A stretch of 64,000 bases of DNA from Cellulomonas cellasea (GCF_006538745.1 NZ_BJLR01000016.1:310001-374000); one strand, 5' to 3'. Shown: positions 33,034 to 42,128, counted from the stretch's first letter. Numbers and translations: made by a program. Notes: a model not told the origin generated them from the letters alone.

Positions 33034-35531
33034 TACCCACCCACCATGAAGACCCGCGGCGACAGGGGCTCGATGAACTCCCGCACCCGGGCGATCTGCT
33101 CCGGACTGAACCTGGACACGTCGACGGGGACGAAGTCTGCCTTGTCGAGGTGCTTGACGATCTGCTCGGCGAGGTTGGGCCACTGGTCGTCGAAGAACTC
33201 GCCGGGGAAGTTGCCGACCGCGTCGTACGTGTTGCCTGCGGAGTCGACCCAGTCAGCGCTGCTGCCCTTCGGGGCTCGCGTGATCTCGACGCCACGCTCC
33301 TCGATGATGCGCTGCGCCGTCTGGTACTCCGACGGCCGGAACTTGTTGACGGCCGGGTCGAAGCCCAGGTCGTGCTCGGGGGTGCCCGGCTCGGGGCGGT
33401 CGGGCCACGTGCGTGGCGGGGGTGGCTCGTCCGGGGTCCGGGGGGCGCCGGGGTCGCGGGGCGGCGCGTCGGGGGTTCGCGGGACGTCCGGGGTCCGGGG
33501 AGCGTCGGGCGTGCGCGGGACGTCCGGGGTGCGCGTGGGCACGTCCGGGGTGCGGGGCACGTGCGGCGGCGTGGGTACGTTGCGCCCCAGCCGGGCCGCT
33601 GCCCCGAGCGCGCCCAGGCCGGCGAGCACCGGGAGGACGCCGAGGGCCCGCTCCCACCACGCGAGCTCCTGCCCGGTGAGCAGGTCACGCCCGGTGACGG
33701 CCTCGACGACGCCCTTGACGGTGCCGACGACGGGGATGAAGTCCAGGACCATCGACAGCGCCGCGAGCAGCGCCAGCCCGAACGCCGCCTCGGCCGCCGA
33801 GTTCGCGACCCCGAAGCAGTCGGTGAACACCGAGCAGTTGTCCGCCGCCGCGGGAGCCGCGGTGAACAGCCCGGCGAGCGCGGTGACGGTCCACGCCCCC
33901 ACGGCGAGCTGGAGCCCGCGGAGCCGACGACGCCACGGTGGCGGGAGCGGGACGACGCCGGCCACGTCGTGCTGCGCCGTGCGCGGTGCCGCCGGTCCGC
34001 CCGGTGCCGCCGGTCCGCCGGGCGCAGCGTGCCGACCGGGGACGACGGGTCGCCCACCGGCCGGCGGCCTGCCGGGTGCCGAGGTCCGTGCCGGGCCTGT
34101 GGGTGCCCCCGGTGCAGCGCTCTCCCCGGGGCCCGAGGGACCGGGCGGTGCGGTGACTCCACCGGGAGGCCCTCCCGGCGCCACCGGCCCGTCCTCGTCC
34201 GCCGCCCGGGCACCACTCTCGTCCTCGGGCAGCGGTTCGCCCGGGAAGAACGCGAACACGACGACGACGCTCACGAGCACGAAGACGCCGAGCGCGGCGT
34301 AGCTGCCGATGACCTCGTTGGAGATGCCGTCGACCACGACGCGCGAGAGCAGCCACAGGGCGATGAGCCGGGCCCAGGCGGGCAGCAGCGCCGCGAGCCT
34401 GCGCCAGCGCTCGAGCCAGCCGATGCGGCGCGGACTCGTGCGGAGCAGGCGCACGGCGAGCAGCACGCCGAACGCCGCGACCCAGAGCAGGACGTGCTCG
34501 AGGATGCCCGCCAGAGTGAGCGTCGCGAGCAGCGACATCAGCACGGCGCCGGCCACGCGGCGGGCCGTGCCCGGCGGCGCGGGGACGCGCACGTCGAGGG
34601 CCGGGACGTGCACCCGAGAGGCAGACCCGTTCCCGGCTGCAGCGTCCTCGGGCGACGCGTCCTCGGGCGACGCGTGCTCGGCCGACGCGTGCTCCCCGTC
34701 CGCCCGTGCGGCGGCGGCGCGCTCGGCGGGGGTGGCGTTCGCCTCCCGGTCCTCGGCCGCGTGCAGGCGGTCCTGGAGCAGCCCCGGCACCATCGCGGCG
34801 CCCAGCCAGAGCTGCCGGAGCGCGGTCGCGACGACCGCCGCGGCGACGACGAACCCGCCCGTCTCCTGGAGCGTGGCGACGGCCTCGACCGTCGGCGCGC
34901 CGTTCGGCGAGCCCCACGTGAACAGCGGTCGGACCAGCGTCGGGGCGGCGGCCACCCACGCGTCCGTGCCGAGCCACGCGATGACCAGGAGCAGCGCGCT
35001 GACCAGGCTCCAGGCGAGCAGCGGCGGCATCCGGCGGCTGCGGCCCACCGTCTGGACCACCGCGCGGGCGGCGCGCGGCAGGAGGACGACGCCGGCGGCC
35101 AGCAGCAGGTAGGTGATGAGGCGCGGCAGCCAGCCGTGGACGACGGTCGCGAGCGGCCCGTCCCCGAGCGGCCCGGCGAACCACAGGGAGCTCGACCAGG
35201 CCACGCCCTCGTACCGCGGTGCGGTGAGGAGGTCGCCGACGCAGAACCCGACGACCACCAGCACCCCGAGCTGGCTCGAGAAGAACCCGAGCGCCACCAT
35301 GACGACGAGGAGGACGGCCGACTCGGTGTAGACCGCGTCGTACCCGAGCCGCAGCAGGCCGCAGAGCAGGCCCAGCAGCAGCGTCGCGCCGGGGAGCACC
35401 GCCGCGAGGGGCGGCAGGGTGACGACGACGTGCCCGTCGCCGGCGAGCCCGCGCAGCGCGGGGAAGCGCAGCATCAGGCGCCGGGGGACCGCGACCCACT
35501 GGAGCTCGGCCCAGCGCACCACCTGGCTCAT
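33033..35531 (-). CDS. Polytopic membrane polymorphic toxin with PT-TG pretoxin and C-terminal toxin domain
   Basis: An 832-residue protein. Residues 1 to about 465 hold about ten hydrophobic segments, with a hydrophilic loop near 255-330. A Gly/Pro/Ala-rich linker follows, then a signal-peptide-like segment ending TAAPAAADN (about 537-564, AxA-type site). Next comes a pretoxin PT-TG-like region (about 593-650, DFIPVVGTVKGVVEAVTGRDLLTG), a proline-rich repeat (651-720, units of TPDVPR/TPDAPR) and a C-terminal domain (721-832) with KFRPSEYQTAQRI and ADWVDSAGNTYDAVGNF. That domain resembles CdiA-type nuclease toxin ends, but its activity is not proven. The start overlaps the upstream membrane protein; the stop overlaps the immunity gene. 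A multi-spanning N-terminus is unusual for such toxins. Confidence 0.8.
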   Translation of the reverse strand: MSQVVRWAELQWVAVPRRLMLRFPALRGLAGDGHVVVTLPPLAAVLPGATLLLGLLCGLLRLGYDAVYTESAVLLVVMVALGFFSSQLGVLVVVGFCVGDLLTAPRYEGVAWSSSLWFAGPLGDGPLATVVHGWLPRLITYLLLAAGVVLLPRAARAVVQTVGRSRRMPPLLAWSLVSALLLVIAWLGTDAWVAAAPTLVRPLFTWGSPNGAPTVEAVATLQETGGFVVAAAVVATALRQLWLGAAMVPGLLQDRLHAAEDREANATPAERAAAARADGEHASAEHASPEDASPEDAAAGNGSASRVHVPALDVRVPAPPGTARRVAGAVLMSLLATLTLAGILEHVLLWVAAFGVLLAVRLLRTSPRRIGWLERWRRLAALLPAWARLIALWLLSRVVVDGISNEVIGSYAALGVFVLVSVVVVFAFFPGEPLPEDESGARAADEDGPVAPGGPPGGVTAPPGPSGPGESAAPGAPTGPARTSAPGRPPAGGRPVVPGRHAAPGGPAAPGGPAAPRTAQHDVAGVVPLPPPWRRRLRGLQLAVGAWTVTALAGLFTAAPAAADNCSVFTDCFGVANSAAEAAFGLALLAALSMVLDFIPVVGTVKGVVEAVTGRDLLTGQELAWWERALGVLPVLAGLGALGAAARLGRNVPTPPHVPRTPDVPTRTPDVPRTPDAPRTPDVPRTPDAPPRDPGAPRTPDEPPPPRTWPDRPEPGTPEHDLGFDPAVNKFRPSEYQTAQRIIEERGVEITRAPKGSSADWVDSAGNTYDAVGNFPGEFFDDQWPNLAEQIVKHLDKADFVPVDVSRFSPEQIARVREFIEPLSPRVFMVGG
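33372..33581 (-). repeat. Proline-rich tandem repeat inside the toxin gene
   Basis: About 70 codons encoding degenerate TPDVPR / TPDAPR / DPGAPR units between the pretoxin region and the toxin domain. The DNA shows repeated GTCCGGGG-type blocks. Such spacers separate delivery and toxin parts and are prone to length change. Confidence 0.75.
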
Positions 35532-36250
35532 CGGACGGCCTCCCTCGACGTCGACCCGGACCGCTCGGCTCCGCGTGCCGTGCTCCGGCGCAGCAGCCAC
35601 CGCGCCCCGAACCCCAGCGCCGTGCCGTACACGACGTGCCCGAGCACCGACATCTGCGTGAACTCCTGCAGCGCGCGGATGTCGAGCCAGCCGGGGTAGA
35701 TCGCGAGCATGAACGCCTCGAGCCCGAGCGCGAACGCGATGCCGGCCCACACCGGCCGGTGCCCGAACCACACGGTGTACGCGATCCCGAACGCGACGCC
35801 GTTGAGCAGGTGGAACGCGACGCCCCACCCCCAGACCGCCCCGGTCACGCCCTCGCCGACGAGTGCCTGCCCGAACAGCGGGAACGCCGTGAAGGGCGAG
35901 ACGTGGAGCCCCGCGAGCGAGACGAGCGCCCACCGGCTCAGGTCGTAGAGCACGGTCGCGGCGAGCCCGACGGGGACACCGACCCGCACCCGGACCGACC
36001 ACGCGCGCCGCCGCTCGGGCTCCCCGCGCAGCGTCAGGGCGACGGCGCCGACCCCGAGCACCACGAGCAGCGCGAGGACCAGCGCCATCGGGGCGCCGGT
36101 CAGGACGTAGACGACGAGCGACGCGCCGCTGAGCAGGAAGACACCGCCCGGGACCAGCAGGGTGAGCAGCCGCCGCCCACCGGTGCGCGTGCTCGCGGGG
36201 TCGGCCGACTCGCTCTCCCGCACGTCCGCGTCAGGGTCCTCGCCCGGCAT
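35528..36250 (-). CDS. Membrane protein preceding the polymorphic toxin
   Basis: A 240-residue protein with six to seven hydrophobic segments after an acidic N-terminal stretch of about 25 residues (MPGEDPDADVRESESADP). No family recognised; segments such as FTAFPLFGQALVGEGVTGAVWGWGVAFHLLNGVAFGIAYTVWFG are Gly-rich and reminiscent of small membrane carriers or chaperones. Its stop overlaps the toxin start by four bases, so it belongs to the toxin-immunity transcript. A role in inserting or exporting the toxin is possible but unproven. Confidence 0.75.
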   Translation of the reverse strand: MPGEDPDADVRESESADPASTRTGGRRLLTLLVPGGVFLLSGASLVVYVLTGAPMALVLALLVVLGVGAVALTLRGEPERRRAWSVRVRVGVPVGLAATVLYDLSRWALVSLAGLHVSPFTAFPLFGQALVGEGVTGAVWGWGVAFHLLNGVAFGIAYTVWFGHRPVWAGIAFALGLEAFMLAIYPGWLDIRALQEFTQMSVLGHVVYGTALGFGARWLLRRSTARGAERSGSTSREAVR

Positions 36251-36368
36251 GGCCGTCCTCTGCCTGGTCGCTCCCGGCGGCGTCGTCGCAGCCAGGTCGA
36301 TCGGTGGGGCACGCTACTGCAGGGGACGAATCGGGCGCTGCCCTGCCGACAGCAGGTGAGACGGGCGG

Positions 36369-36734
36369 TCAGCGTGCCGCGGTGCCCTCGGCGGCGTCCT
36401 CCTGGACCATGACCTCGGACGCGTGGATGCACACCATCCGCAGCGCCCCTGCGCCCGAGTTGACGAACCGGTGCCACGTGCCGGGCGGGACGACCGCGCA
36501 GTCGCCCGGGTGCGCGACGACGGTCGTGTCCCCGAGCGTGATCGTGGCCTCGCCGTCGAGCACGACCCACGTCTCGCTGTACGGGTGACGGTGCAGGCCC
36601 GGCCCCTGTCCGGGGTCGTTGTCGACGAAGAAGTACGACACCCCCGAGCCGTGCGCCCGCCCCTCGAAGCGTGCGGTGCGGGACCCGGGCAGGCGCAGGT
36701 CCGCGACGCGGACGACGGCCGGGACGGTGCCCAT
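36369..36734 (-). CDS. Cupin-domain protein
   Basis: A 121-residue single cupin domain. The two cupin motifs are visible: GPGLHRHPYSETWVVLDGEATITLGD (about 50-75, with His/His/Glu metal ligands) and GDCAVVPPGTWHRFVNSG (about 85-103, with the final His). GAGGAG lies before the ATG. Function is not predictable beyond a metal-dependent small-molecule-binding fold. It sits downstream of the DUF2249 and nitrite reductase genes on the same strand and may be co-transcribed with them. Confidence 0.88.
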   Translation of the reverse strand: MGTVPAVVRVADLRLPGSRTARFEGRAHGSGVSYFFVDNDPGQGPGLHRHPYSETWVVLDGEATITLGDTTVVAHPGDCAVVPPGTWHRFVNSGAGALRMVCIHASEVMVQEDAAEGTAAR

Positions 36735-36828
36735 GCGGTGCTCCTCTCGGGCGCGCCGGACGGCCCCCGGCGGCTGCGACGAGCCTCCCACCGGGCACCG
36801 ACACCGGAACAGCCCCGGCGGTGCAGCC

Positions 36829-37218
36829 TCAGCAGCAGTGGCCCGCCGCACGGGTGAGCCGCACGCGCCAGACGTCCGGTCCCTCGGCGAGGTACTCCCA
36901 CGCGACCTGGCCCGGCTCCTCGGCGTCGAGCTGGTAGCGCAGCGGCTTGGGGTCGTGGTCGTTGGTCAGCACGAACGACTCTCCGGGCAGCAGCGCGGCG
37001 ACGGCGGCGAAGATCCGCTCGTGGCGCTGGGCGGGGGCGAGCGGGCGCACGTCGAGGTCGCCGGGCTGGGCGTCCGAGACGGCGGTCGTCGCCGTCCCGT
37101 CCGCCGTCGCCGTGGAGGTGGCCTGTCCGCCGCCACCGCCGCAGCCGCCGTGGCCCCCGCACCCGCAGCCTCCCGTCGCGGGGGTGGTCGAGGCGTTGAC
37201 GAGGGGGAGCTGGGTCAT
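36829..37218 (-). CDS. DUF2249 protein with a Cys/Gly-rich N-terminus
   Basis: A 129-residue protein. Residues about 15-32 form a Cys/Gly/His-rich stretch (GGCGCGGHGGCGGGGG). The C-terminal DUF2249 domain (about 50-125) reads LDVRPLAPAQRHERIFAAVAAL, then LTNDHDPKPLRYQL and WEYLAEGPDVWRVRL, ending in GHCC. DUF2249 proteins are often found beside nitrite or nitric-oxide reduction genes, as here just after NirK. The Cys-rich start and the CC end could bind metal, for example copper. GGAGG precedes the ATG. Confidence 0.88.
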   Translation of the reverse strand: MTQLPLVNASTTPATGGCGCGGHGGCGGGGGQATSTATADGTATTAVSDAQPGDLDVRPLAPAQRHERIFAAVAALLPGESFVLTNDHDPKPLRYQLDAEEPGQVAWEYLAEGPDVWRVRLTRAAGHCC

Positions 37219-37367
37219 GGTGGTCCTCCGGTGGTCGTGCACGTACGCGACGACGGGCGCCGTCGCGAGGTCGGTGGGTGGGCGAGCCGGCTGCGGCCGA
37301 GGCGCGGCGTGCGGCCGGAGTGCTGGGGTGCGCTCGAGGCGCTCGGCGGGGTCGCTGCGGTGGCCGG

Positions 37368-40082
37368 TCACGGGCCCGCCTCGACCGCGAGCACCCCGTG
37401 CGCGCCGCGCTCGGCGTCGACCATGGCGTGCGAGACGACGGGGTAGTGCCCGGCCTCGGGCGGCACGAGCTCGACGAAGCCGCCCTGCGCCGGCAGCAGC
37501 CCGAGCACCTGCGCGCCGCCGGTCGTCGCGGGCGCACCCGGGCCGCCGAGCGTGTAGGCGCCCTCGAGGTAGACGGTGTCGAACTGCCCGCCGACGACGT
37601 GGAACGCGCTGGCCCGGCTCGGTCCGGCGTCGAGCACCCACAGCCGCACGCGCTCGCCGGCGCGGGCCCGCAGCGGGGCGTGGTCGTACTGGTTCGGGTA
37701 GCCGTTGAACACGACGGCGTCGGGCTGCTCGGCGCGGATCTTGGCGAGGTCCGCGACAGCGCCGTCGGGCCCGTCCGCGCCGAGGTAGAGCTCGGACTGC
37801 ACGAGCAGGTACTCGCGGTCGACCGCGGGCAGGTCGGGCGGGTCGATCACCACCGCGCCGAACATCCCGTTCGCGATGTGCAGCGACATCGGCATCGTCG
37901 AGCAGTGGTACATCCAGACGCCCGAGCGGGTCGCGGTGAACGTGTACGTGAGCTGCTCGCCGGGCTCGATGGTCCGCATCGGCGAGTCGGGCGCGAGCGC
38001 ACCCGCGTGGAAGTCGATCGAGTGGCCGATCGACCCGTCGTTGACGAGCGTGATCTCGAACGTGTCCCCGACGCGGCCCCGCAGCGCCGGGCCCGGGGCG
38101 GTGCCGCCGAACGTCCACAGCGTCTGGGTGACGCCGGGGGCGACCTCGCGGTCGACGTCCTGGACGCGCAGCGTGAGCCGGTGGTACGTCTCGGCCGGCG
38201 CCGGGGCGAGCGTCGCGTCATACGGCTCGTGGTCGGGCCCGGGCGTGGCGCCGGGGGTGAGGGTCGGGGCGGGGGCGGGCGCGCCGCCGCCGGACGCCCC
38301 GTCATGCCCGGCGCCGTGGCCCGTGCCGTGCCCGGCGTCCTGACTGGCGTCGCCGTCGCCGTCGCCGGCCCGCGACCTCGGCGACCCCGCACCTGCACCG
38401 CCGCCGATGCCCGCCGCGTCCTCGCCGGTCACGACCACGCGGAACGTCATCCCCAGCTGCCGGTGCCCCGCGACCGAGCACCACCCGTCGACCCCGCGCC
38501 CCACGACGCCGACCTCGACGCGCGTGGTCGCCCCCGCGGCGAGCCGCCCGGAGCTCGCGCCGGAGTCGAGGACGAGGTCGTGCACGGTGTCGTCGACGTT
38601 CGTCACCTCGAGCACCAGCGCGTCGCCGGCCTCGACCTCGACCGACGCGGGCACGAACCGCACGTCCTGCGCCTCGACCTGGACCACGACGACGCGTCCG
38701 GTCGGCTCGGCGGCGCCGGCCGCGCTCGACCCGAGGCCGGCGGCGGCGGGGTCGGCCGCGACGGCTCCGGCGACGACGACCAGCAGCGCGCACGTCGCCG
38801 CGAGCGCCGGCCCGAGCGGGCGCGCGGGCGGGGCCAGGAGCTCGACGGGCGGCATCGCCGCGGGCCCGGTCGTGGGCAGCACGCGCAGCCGTCGGCTCAC
38901 GACCGCCGCCCGGACGAGGAGCACGGGCGAGGCGACGAGCGCCCCGAGCACGAGCATCGACGCGCCGACGCGCACGAGGCTCGGCGCCGGCAGCGCGAAC
39001 AGCACGAGCCCGCCGTTGACGAGCACGAGCCGCGCGCCGCTGCCGCGCTCGACGACCGCACGCGCGGCCCGGTGCGCGGTCGGGCCGCCGCCGAGCACCA
39101 TGGGCCCGAGGTGGCACAGCGCGCCGACGAGCACCTGCGCCGCGAAGCCGACGGCCAGCGGCGCGAGCACGGCGCCCGTGCGCACCTGCGCGTCGGCCCA
39201 CCCGTCGGCCCCGAGCACCGCGACGGCCCACGCCGCGACGGACACCACGAACCAGCACCACGCGAGCCCGACCGAGCGGGACGCGAACGTGTCGGGGGTC
39301 CGCTGCCGGGCCTCGCGCGCGAGCGGCCACGAGGTGCGGCCGAGCCCGAGCAGGTACACGACGAGCCCGACGCCCGCGATGGTCCGCTGCCCGGTCGCGG
39401 CGCCGGCCAGGACGGTGAGCAGCCCGAGGCCCAGCACCACGAGCCCGTGGCGCGACGCGACGGCGGCGTCGGGCGCGAGCCGGACCCGCAGCATCGTCGG
39501 CCACAGGGTCACGGTGGTCCCGACGACGGTCAGCCCGACCCAGCCGAGCAGCATGACCGTGACGTGCGCGAGGTAGAGGCGCGCGGCCACGGCCCCCGCG
39601 ACGTCCTCCCGCGCGAGCGTCGCCCCGAGCCCGGCGCCGACCGCGAGCGCCGTCGCCGACGCGACGAAGTACCAGGTGGTGCCCCCGAGCCGCACCCCGA
39701 GGCTCCCGCCGGCGACCCGGCTCTGCGCGACGATCGCCGCCGCGTGCCACAGGCCGACCGAGGCGACGAGCACGGCCCCGCCGACGACGACGGGCCACGT
39801 CGTCGTGAGCATCCCCGTGATGACCGCGAGCGCCCCGGCGGTGTGCAGACCGAGCCGCACCGCCTGGCCGCGGTGACCGCCGGGCAGCGGCGTGCGCCGG
39901 ACCGCCTCCGCGAAGTGCGCGCTCCAGATGAGGATCGCCGTGCTGACCGCGCCGAGCAGCAGCCCGTGCACCATGAGCCAGCCCGCGACGGGGACGGCCC
40001 GGTGCGCGGCGGCGACGGTCGCGGCGGCGAGCAGCCACGCCACGACGAGGGCGTTGACGCGGACGTGCCAGCGCGACCTCAT
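37368..40082 (-). CDS. nirK: Membrane-fused copper nitrite reductase (NirK-type multicopper oxidase)
   Basis: A 904-residue protein. Residues 1 to about 430 are polytopic membrane sequence (about eleven segments, NnrS/heme-copper-like in layout), followed by a cupredoxin domain (about 465-560, with QDVRFVPASVEVEAGD) and a C-terminal NirK-like part (about 617-904). Copper ligands fit NirK: HSIDFH (His687, His692 with Asp690), MYHC (His726, Cys727), then His735 and Met740 in SLHIANGM, and late His828 and His885. It would reduce nitrite to nitric oxide on the outer face of the membrane. The start overlaps the stop of the NnrS-like gene. The Cys-His spacing is one residue shorter than in classical NirK. 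Confidence 0.88.
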   Translation of the reverse strand: MRSRWHVRVNALVVAWLLAAATVAAAHRAVPVAGWLMVHGLLLGAVSTAILIWSAHFAEAVRRTPLPGGHRGQAVRLGLHTAGALAVITGMLTTTWPVVVGGAVLVASVGLWHAAAIVAQSRVAGGSLGVRLGGTTWYFVASATALAVGAGLGATLAREDVAGAVAARLYLAHVTVMLLGWVGLTVVGTTVTLWPTMLRVRLAPDAAVASRHGLVVLGLGLLTVLAGAATGQRTIAGVGLVVYLLGLGRTSWPLAREARQRTPDTFASRSVGLAWCWFVVSVAAWAVAVLGADGWADAQVRTGAVLAPLAVGFAAQVLVGALCHLGPMVLGGGPTAHRAARAVVERGSGARLVLVNGGLVLFALPAPSLVRVGASMLVLGALVASPVLLVRAAVVSRRLRVLPTTGPAAMPPVELLAPPARPLGPALAATCALLVVVAGAVAADPAAAGLGSSAAGAAEPTGRVVVVQVEAQDVRFVPASVEVEAGDALVLEVTNVDDTVHDLVLDSGASSGRLAAGATTRVEVGVVGRGVDGWCSVAGHRQLGMTFRVVVTGEDAAGIGGGAGAGSPRSRAGDGDGDASQDAGHGTGHGAGHDGASGGGAPAPAPTLTPGATPGPDHEPYDATLAPAPAETYHRLTLRVQDVDREVAPGVTQTLWTFGGTAPGPALRGRVGDTFEITLVNDGSIGHSIDFHAGALAPDSPMRTIEPGEQLTYTFTATRSGVWMYHCSTMPMSLHIANGMFGAVVIDPPDLPAVDREYLLVQSELYLGADGPDGAVADLAKIRAEQPDAVVFNGYPNQYDHAPLRARAGERVRLWVLDAGPSRASAFHVVGGQFDTVYLEGAYTLGGPGAPATTGGAQVLGLLPAQGGFVELVPPEAGHYPVVSHAMVDAERGAHGVLAVEAGP

Positions 40083-41332
40083 GCGGTGACCTCCGTCGGG
40101 TCCGCGGGTACGCCGGAGGCCGGGCGAGCGAGGGCTGGGTGAGAGGCGGCCGGGTGAGCGGGGGCAGGGTGAGTGGCGGCCGGGGAAACGGCGGCGGCGG
40201 GAGCGGCGCCCGGGTCGGTGGCGCCCGGGTCGGTGGTGACGGGTCGCCGCACGCGCGGCACCGCGCGACGCCCGGTCGCGACCGACCACACCGCGAGCCC
40301 GACGAACCCGAGCACCGCGGCGACGTTGAGCGCGCCCCCGGTCGCGAGCGCCCATGACGCCCCGTACGCGTCGCCGCCGAGCACGCGCAGCAGCAGCGAC
40401 GCGTGCAGCAGCACGACCGGCACCGCGAGCACGGCCCGGTACGGGAACGGCCGGCCGAGCACCGCGGGGAGGATCACGGGGGCGTGCGCCATGATCATCG
40501 AGAGCGTGAACCCGAGGAACACGGCGTGCACGACGGCGTCGTACGCGGGCCCCTCGGTGACCGCCCCGGCGAGCAGCCACACGCCCCCCGCGACGAGCAG
40601 CCAGCCGTACCCGGCGAGCAGGCACCACGCCATGTAGCGCGGCAGCCCGGTCGTGCGGACGAGCCGGCGCGCGACGTCGTGCACGAGCAGCACGGCGACG
40701 AGCGCGAGCAGCGCGAGCCCCAGCAGCGCGTGGCCGGCGGCGGGCCACAGGGCGGTCGCGGCGACGGCGGCGGCGAGCAGCACCCCGAGCCCGAGCACCG
40801 CGCGCTCGCTCGCCTCGCCGGGCGAGCCGACGCGCGCGAGCTCGAGGCGCTCGCCGGCGATCGTCAGGACGAGGAAGCCGGCGAGCCAGGGGAGCGACGT
40901 CGCGACGGGGGCGCCGCCCGCCCACAGCAGCGCCGCACCGAGCGCGAGCACCGCGCCGACGACCTGGAGCGCGAGCGCGCGCGACTCCTGGCGCCGCCAC
41001 AGCGCGCGGTAGACCGCGAGGAGCAGGGCGGTGCCGGCGACGAGCGCGAGCTGCCCGCCGAGCAGCGGGACGGCGGGGGCGAGGAGCGCGAGGCCGCCGG
41101 CGCCGAGGGCCGCGGGCGCTGCGTAGCCCCAGGGGCGGCGCAGGGCGACCGCCCGCTCGAGCGCGATGACGGTGCCGACGAACCCGAGCACGAGCAGCGG
41201 GCCGTGCACCTGGGGCAGGCGCTCGGTGGTCACGGGAGCCGGGAGGCCGAGCAGCAGCAGCCCCGCGTCGAGCCCGGCGAGGAGCGCCACGCCGCCCGGG
41301 ACGAGGAGCGCGAACCTGCCCGCTTTTCTCAC
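40079..41332 (-). CDS. NnrS-like polytopic membrane protein
   Basis: A 417-residue protein with about twelve hydrophobic segments and a Pro/Ala/His-rich hydrophilic tail of about 60 residues (THPAPAHPAASHP). His-containing segments include TERLPQVHGPLLVLGF and HAVFLGFTLSMIMAHAPVILPAVLG, typical of NnrS-type proteins, which bind heme and relieve nitric oxide stress. The GTG start follows GTGGGAG. Its stop overlaps the nitrite reductase start, so the two form a translationally coupled pair for nitrite/NO metabolism. No Fnr or NnrR box was recognised upstream. Confidence 0.82.
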   Translation of the reverse strand: MRKAGRFALLVPGGVALLAGLDAGLLLLGLPAPVTTERLPQVHGPLLVLGFVGTVIALERAVALRRPWGYAAPAALGAGGLALLAPAVPLLGGQLALVAGTALLLAVYRALWRRQESRALALQVVGAVLALGAALLWAGGAPVATSLPWLAGFLVLTIAGERLELARVGSPGEASERAVLGLGVLLAAAVAATALWPAAGHALLGLALLALVAVLLVHDVARRLVRTTGLPRYMAWCLLAGYGWLLVAGGVWLLAGAVTEGPAYDAVVHAVFLGFTLSMIMAHAPVILPAVLGRPFPYRAVLAVPVVLLHASLLLRVLGGDAYGASWALATGGALNVAAVLGFVGLAVWSVATGRRAVPRVRRPVTTDPGATDPGAAPAAAVSPAATHPAPAHPAASHPALARPASGVPADPTEVTA

Positions 41333-41465
41333 ACTCCCACCGTAGAAATGCGTGGGGCGTGCGCCTGGGCCCTAGGTCCGGGGCGGGGCGCCCCGAAGCC
41401 GACGGGCCGGGCCGGCGCCGAGCTGCCTGCCGCCTACCCGGCCGGCCCGGCCCGAGCCGACCGGC

Positions 41466-42122
41466 CTACCCGATCGACCCGACCACGCGGTAGGCCACGG
41501 CGAAAGCGCCCGCGACGACGGCGGTCCCGAGCGTCGCGACGAGGACCGGCACGGCACCCCGGACCCGCCGCGCGAGCATCCCCGCGAGCAGCGCGAGCGC
41601 ACCGGCGCCGAGGACGACCCAGTACGCCGCGCCGGTCGACTCCACGACGGACGTCAGCCCGTACACGGCCTCGCCGAGGCCGATGCCCGCGAGCACCGCG
41701 GTCCCGAGCGCCGCGCGCAGACCGTGCTCCCGCAGCCAGGCCGTCGCGACGCCCACGACCGGTCCGGCGACGAGCCCGATGGTGCCGAAGAACGTCGGGT
41801 CGTAGAACAGCCCGTGCATGTGCGCGCTCGCGCTGTACCCGAGCACGAGCAGCACGAAGCTCGCGGCGCCGAGCACCGCGGCGGTCCGCGACCGGGCGCG
41901 GGACCACAGCACGAGCAGCACGGTGAGCAGCGTCCAGCCGCCCGCGGAGTTCGCGAACGGGACCGCGGCGTCGGGCAGCGCGCCCTGGGCGGTGAGCGTG
42001 AGCGCGCCGAGCGCGGCGCTCGCGAGCGGCACGACGGCGACGCGGACCCGCCCGGTGCGGTGGTCGGGGCGCGCGTCCGGTGGCAGGGCGCGGGTGACGT
42101 CGGGGGTCGTGGTCTCGGGCAT
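41466..42122 (-). CDS. DUF6518-like membrane protein
   Basis: A 218-residue protein with six to seven hydrophobic segments after a hydrophilic N-terminus of about 25 residues. Conserved-looking elements are LGYSASAHMHGLFYDPTFFGTIGLVAGP and GLGEAVYGLTSVVESTGAAYWV. I place it tentatively in the DUF6518 group; no function is known. The ATG is supported by a TAGCGT hexamer 6 nt upstream (leaderless). It is divergent from the GH43 gene. Confidence 0.7.
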   Translation of the reverse strand: MPETTTPDVTRALPPDARPDHRTGRVRVAVVPLASAALGALTLTAQGALPDAAVPFANSAGGWTLLTVLLVLWSRARSRTAAVLGAASFVLLVLGYSASAHMHGLFYDPTFFGTIGLVAGPVVGVATAWLREHGLRAALGTAVLAGIGLGEAVYGLTSVVESTGAAYWVVLGAGALALLAGMLARRVRGAVPVLVATLGTAVVAGAFAVAYRVVGSIG

Positions 42123-42128
42123 GCCTCG

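Noticed and set aside
33372-33581. Possible CRISPR or mobile repeat in the toxin gene
   Set aside because: The repeats are in-frame codons for a proline-rich linker.
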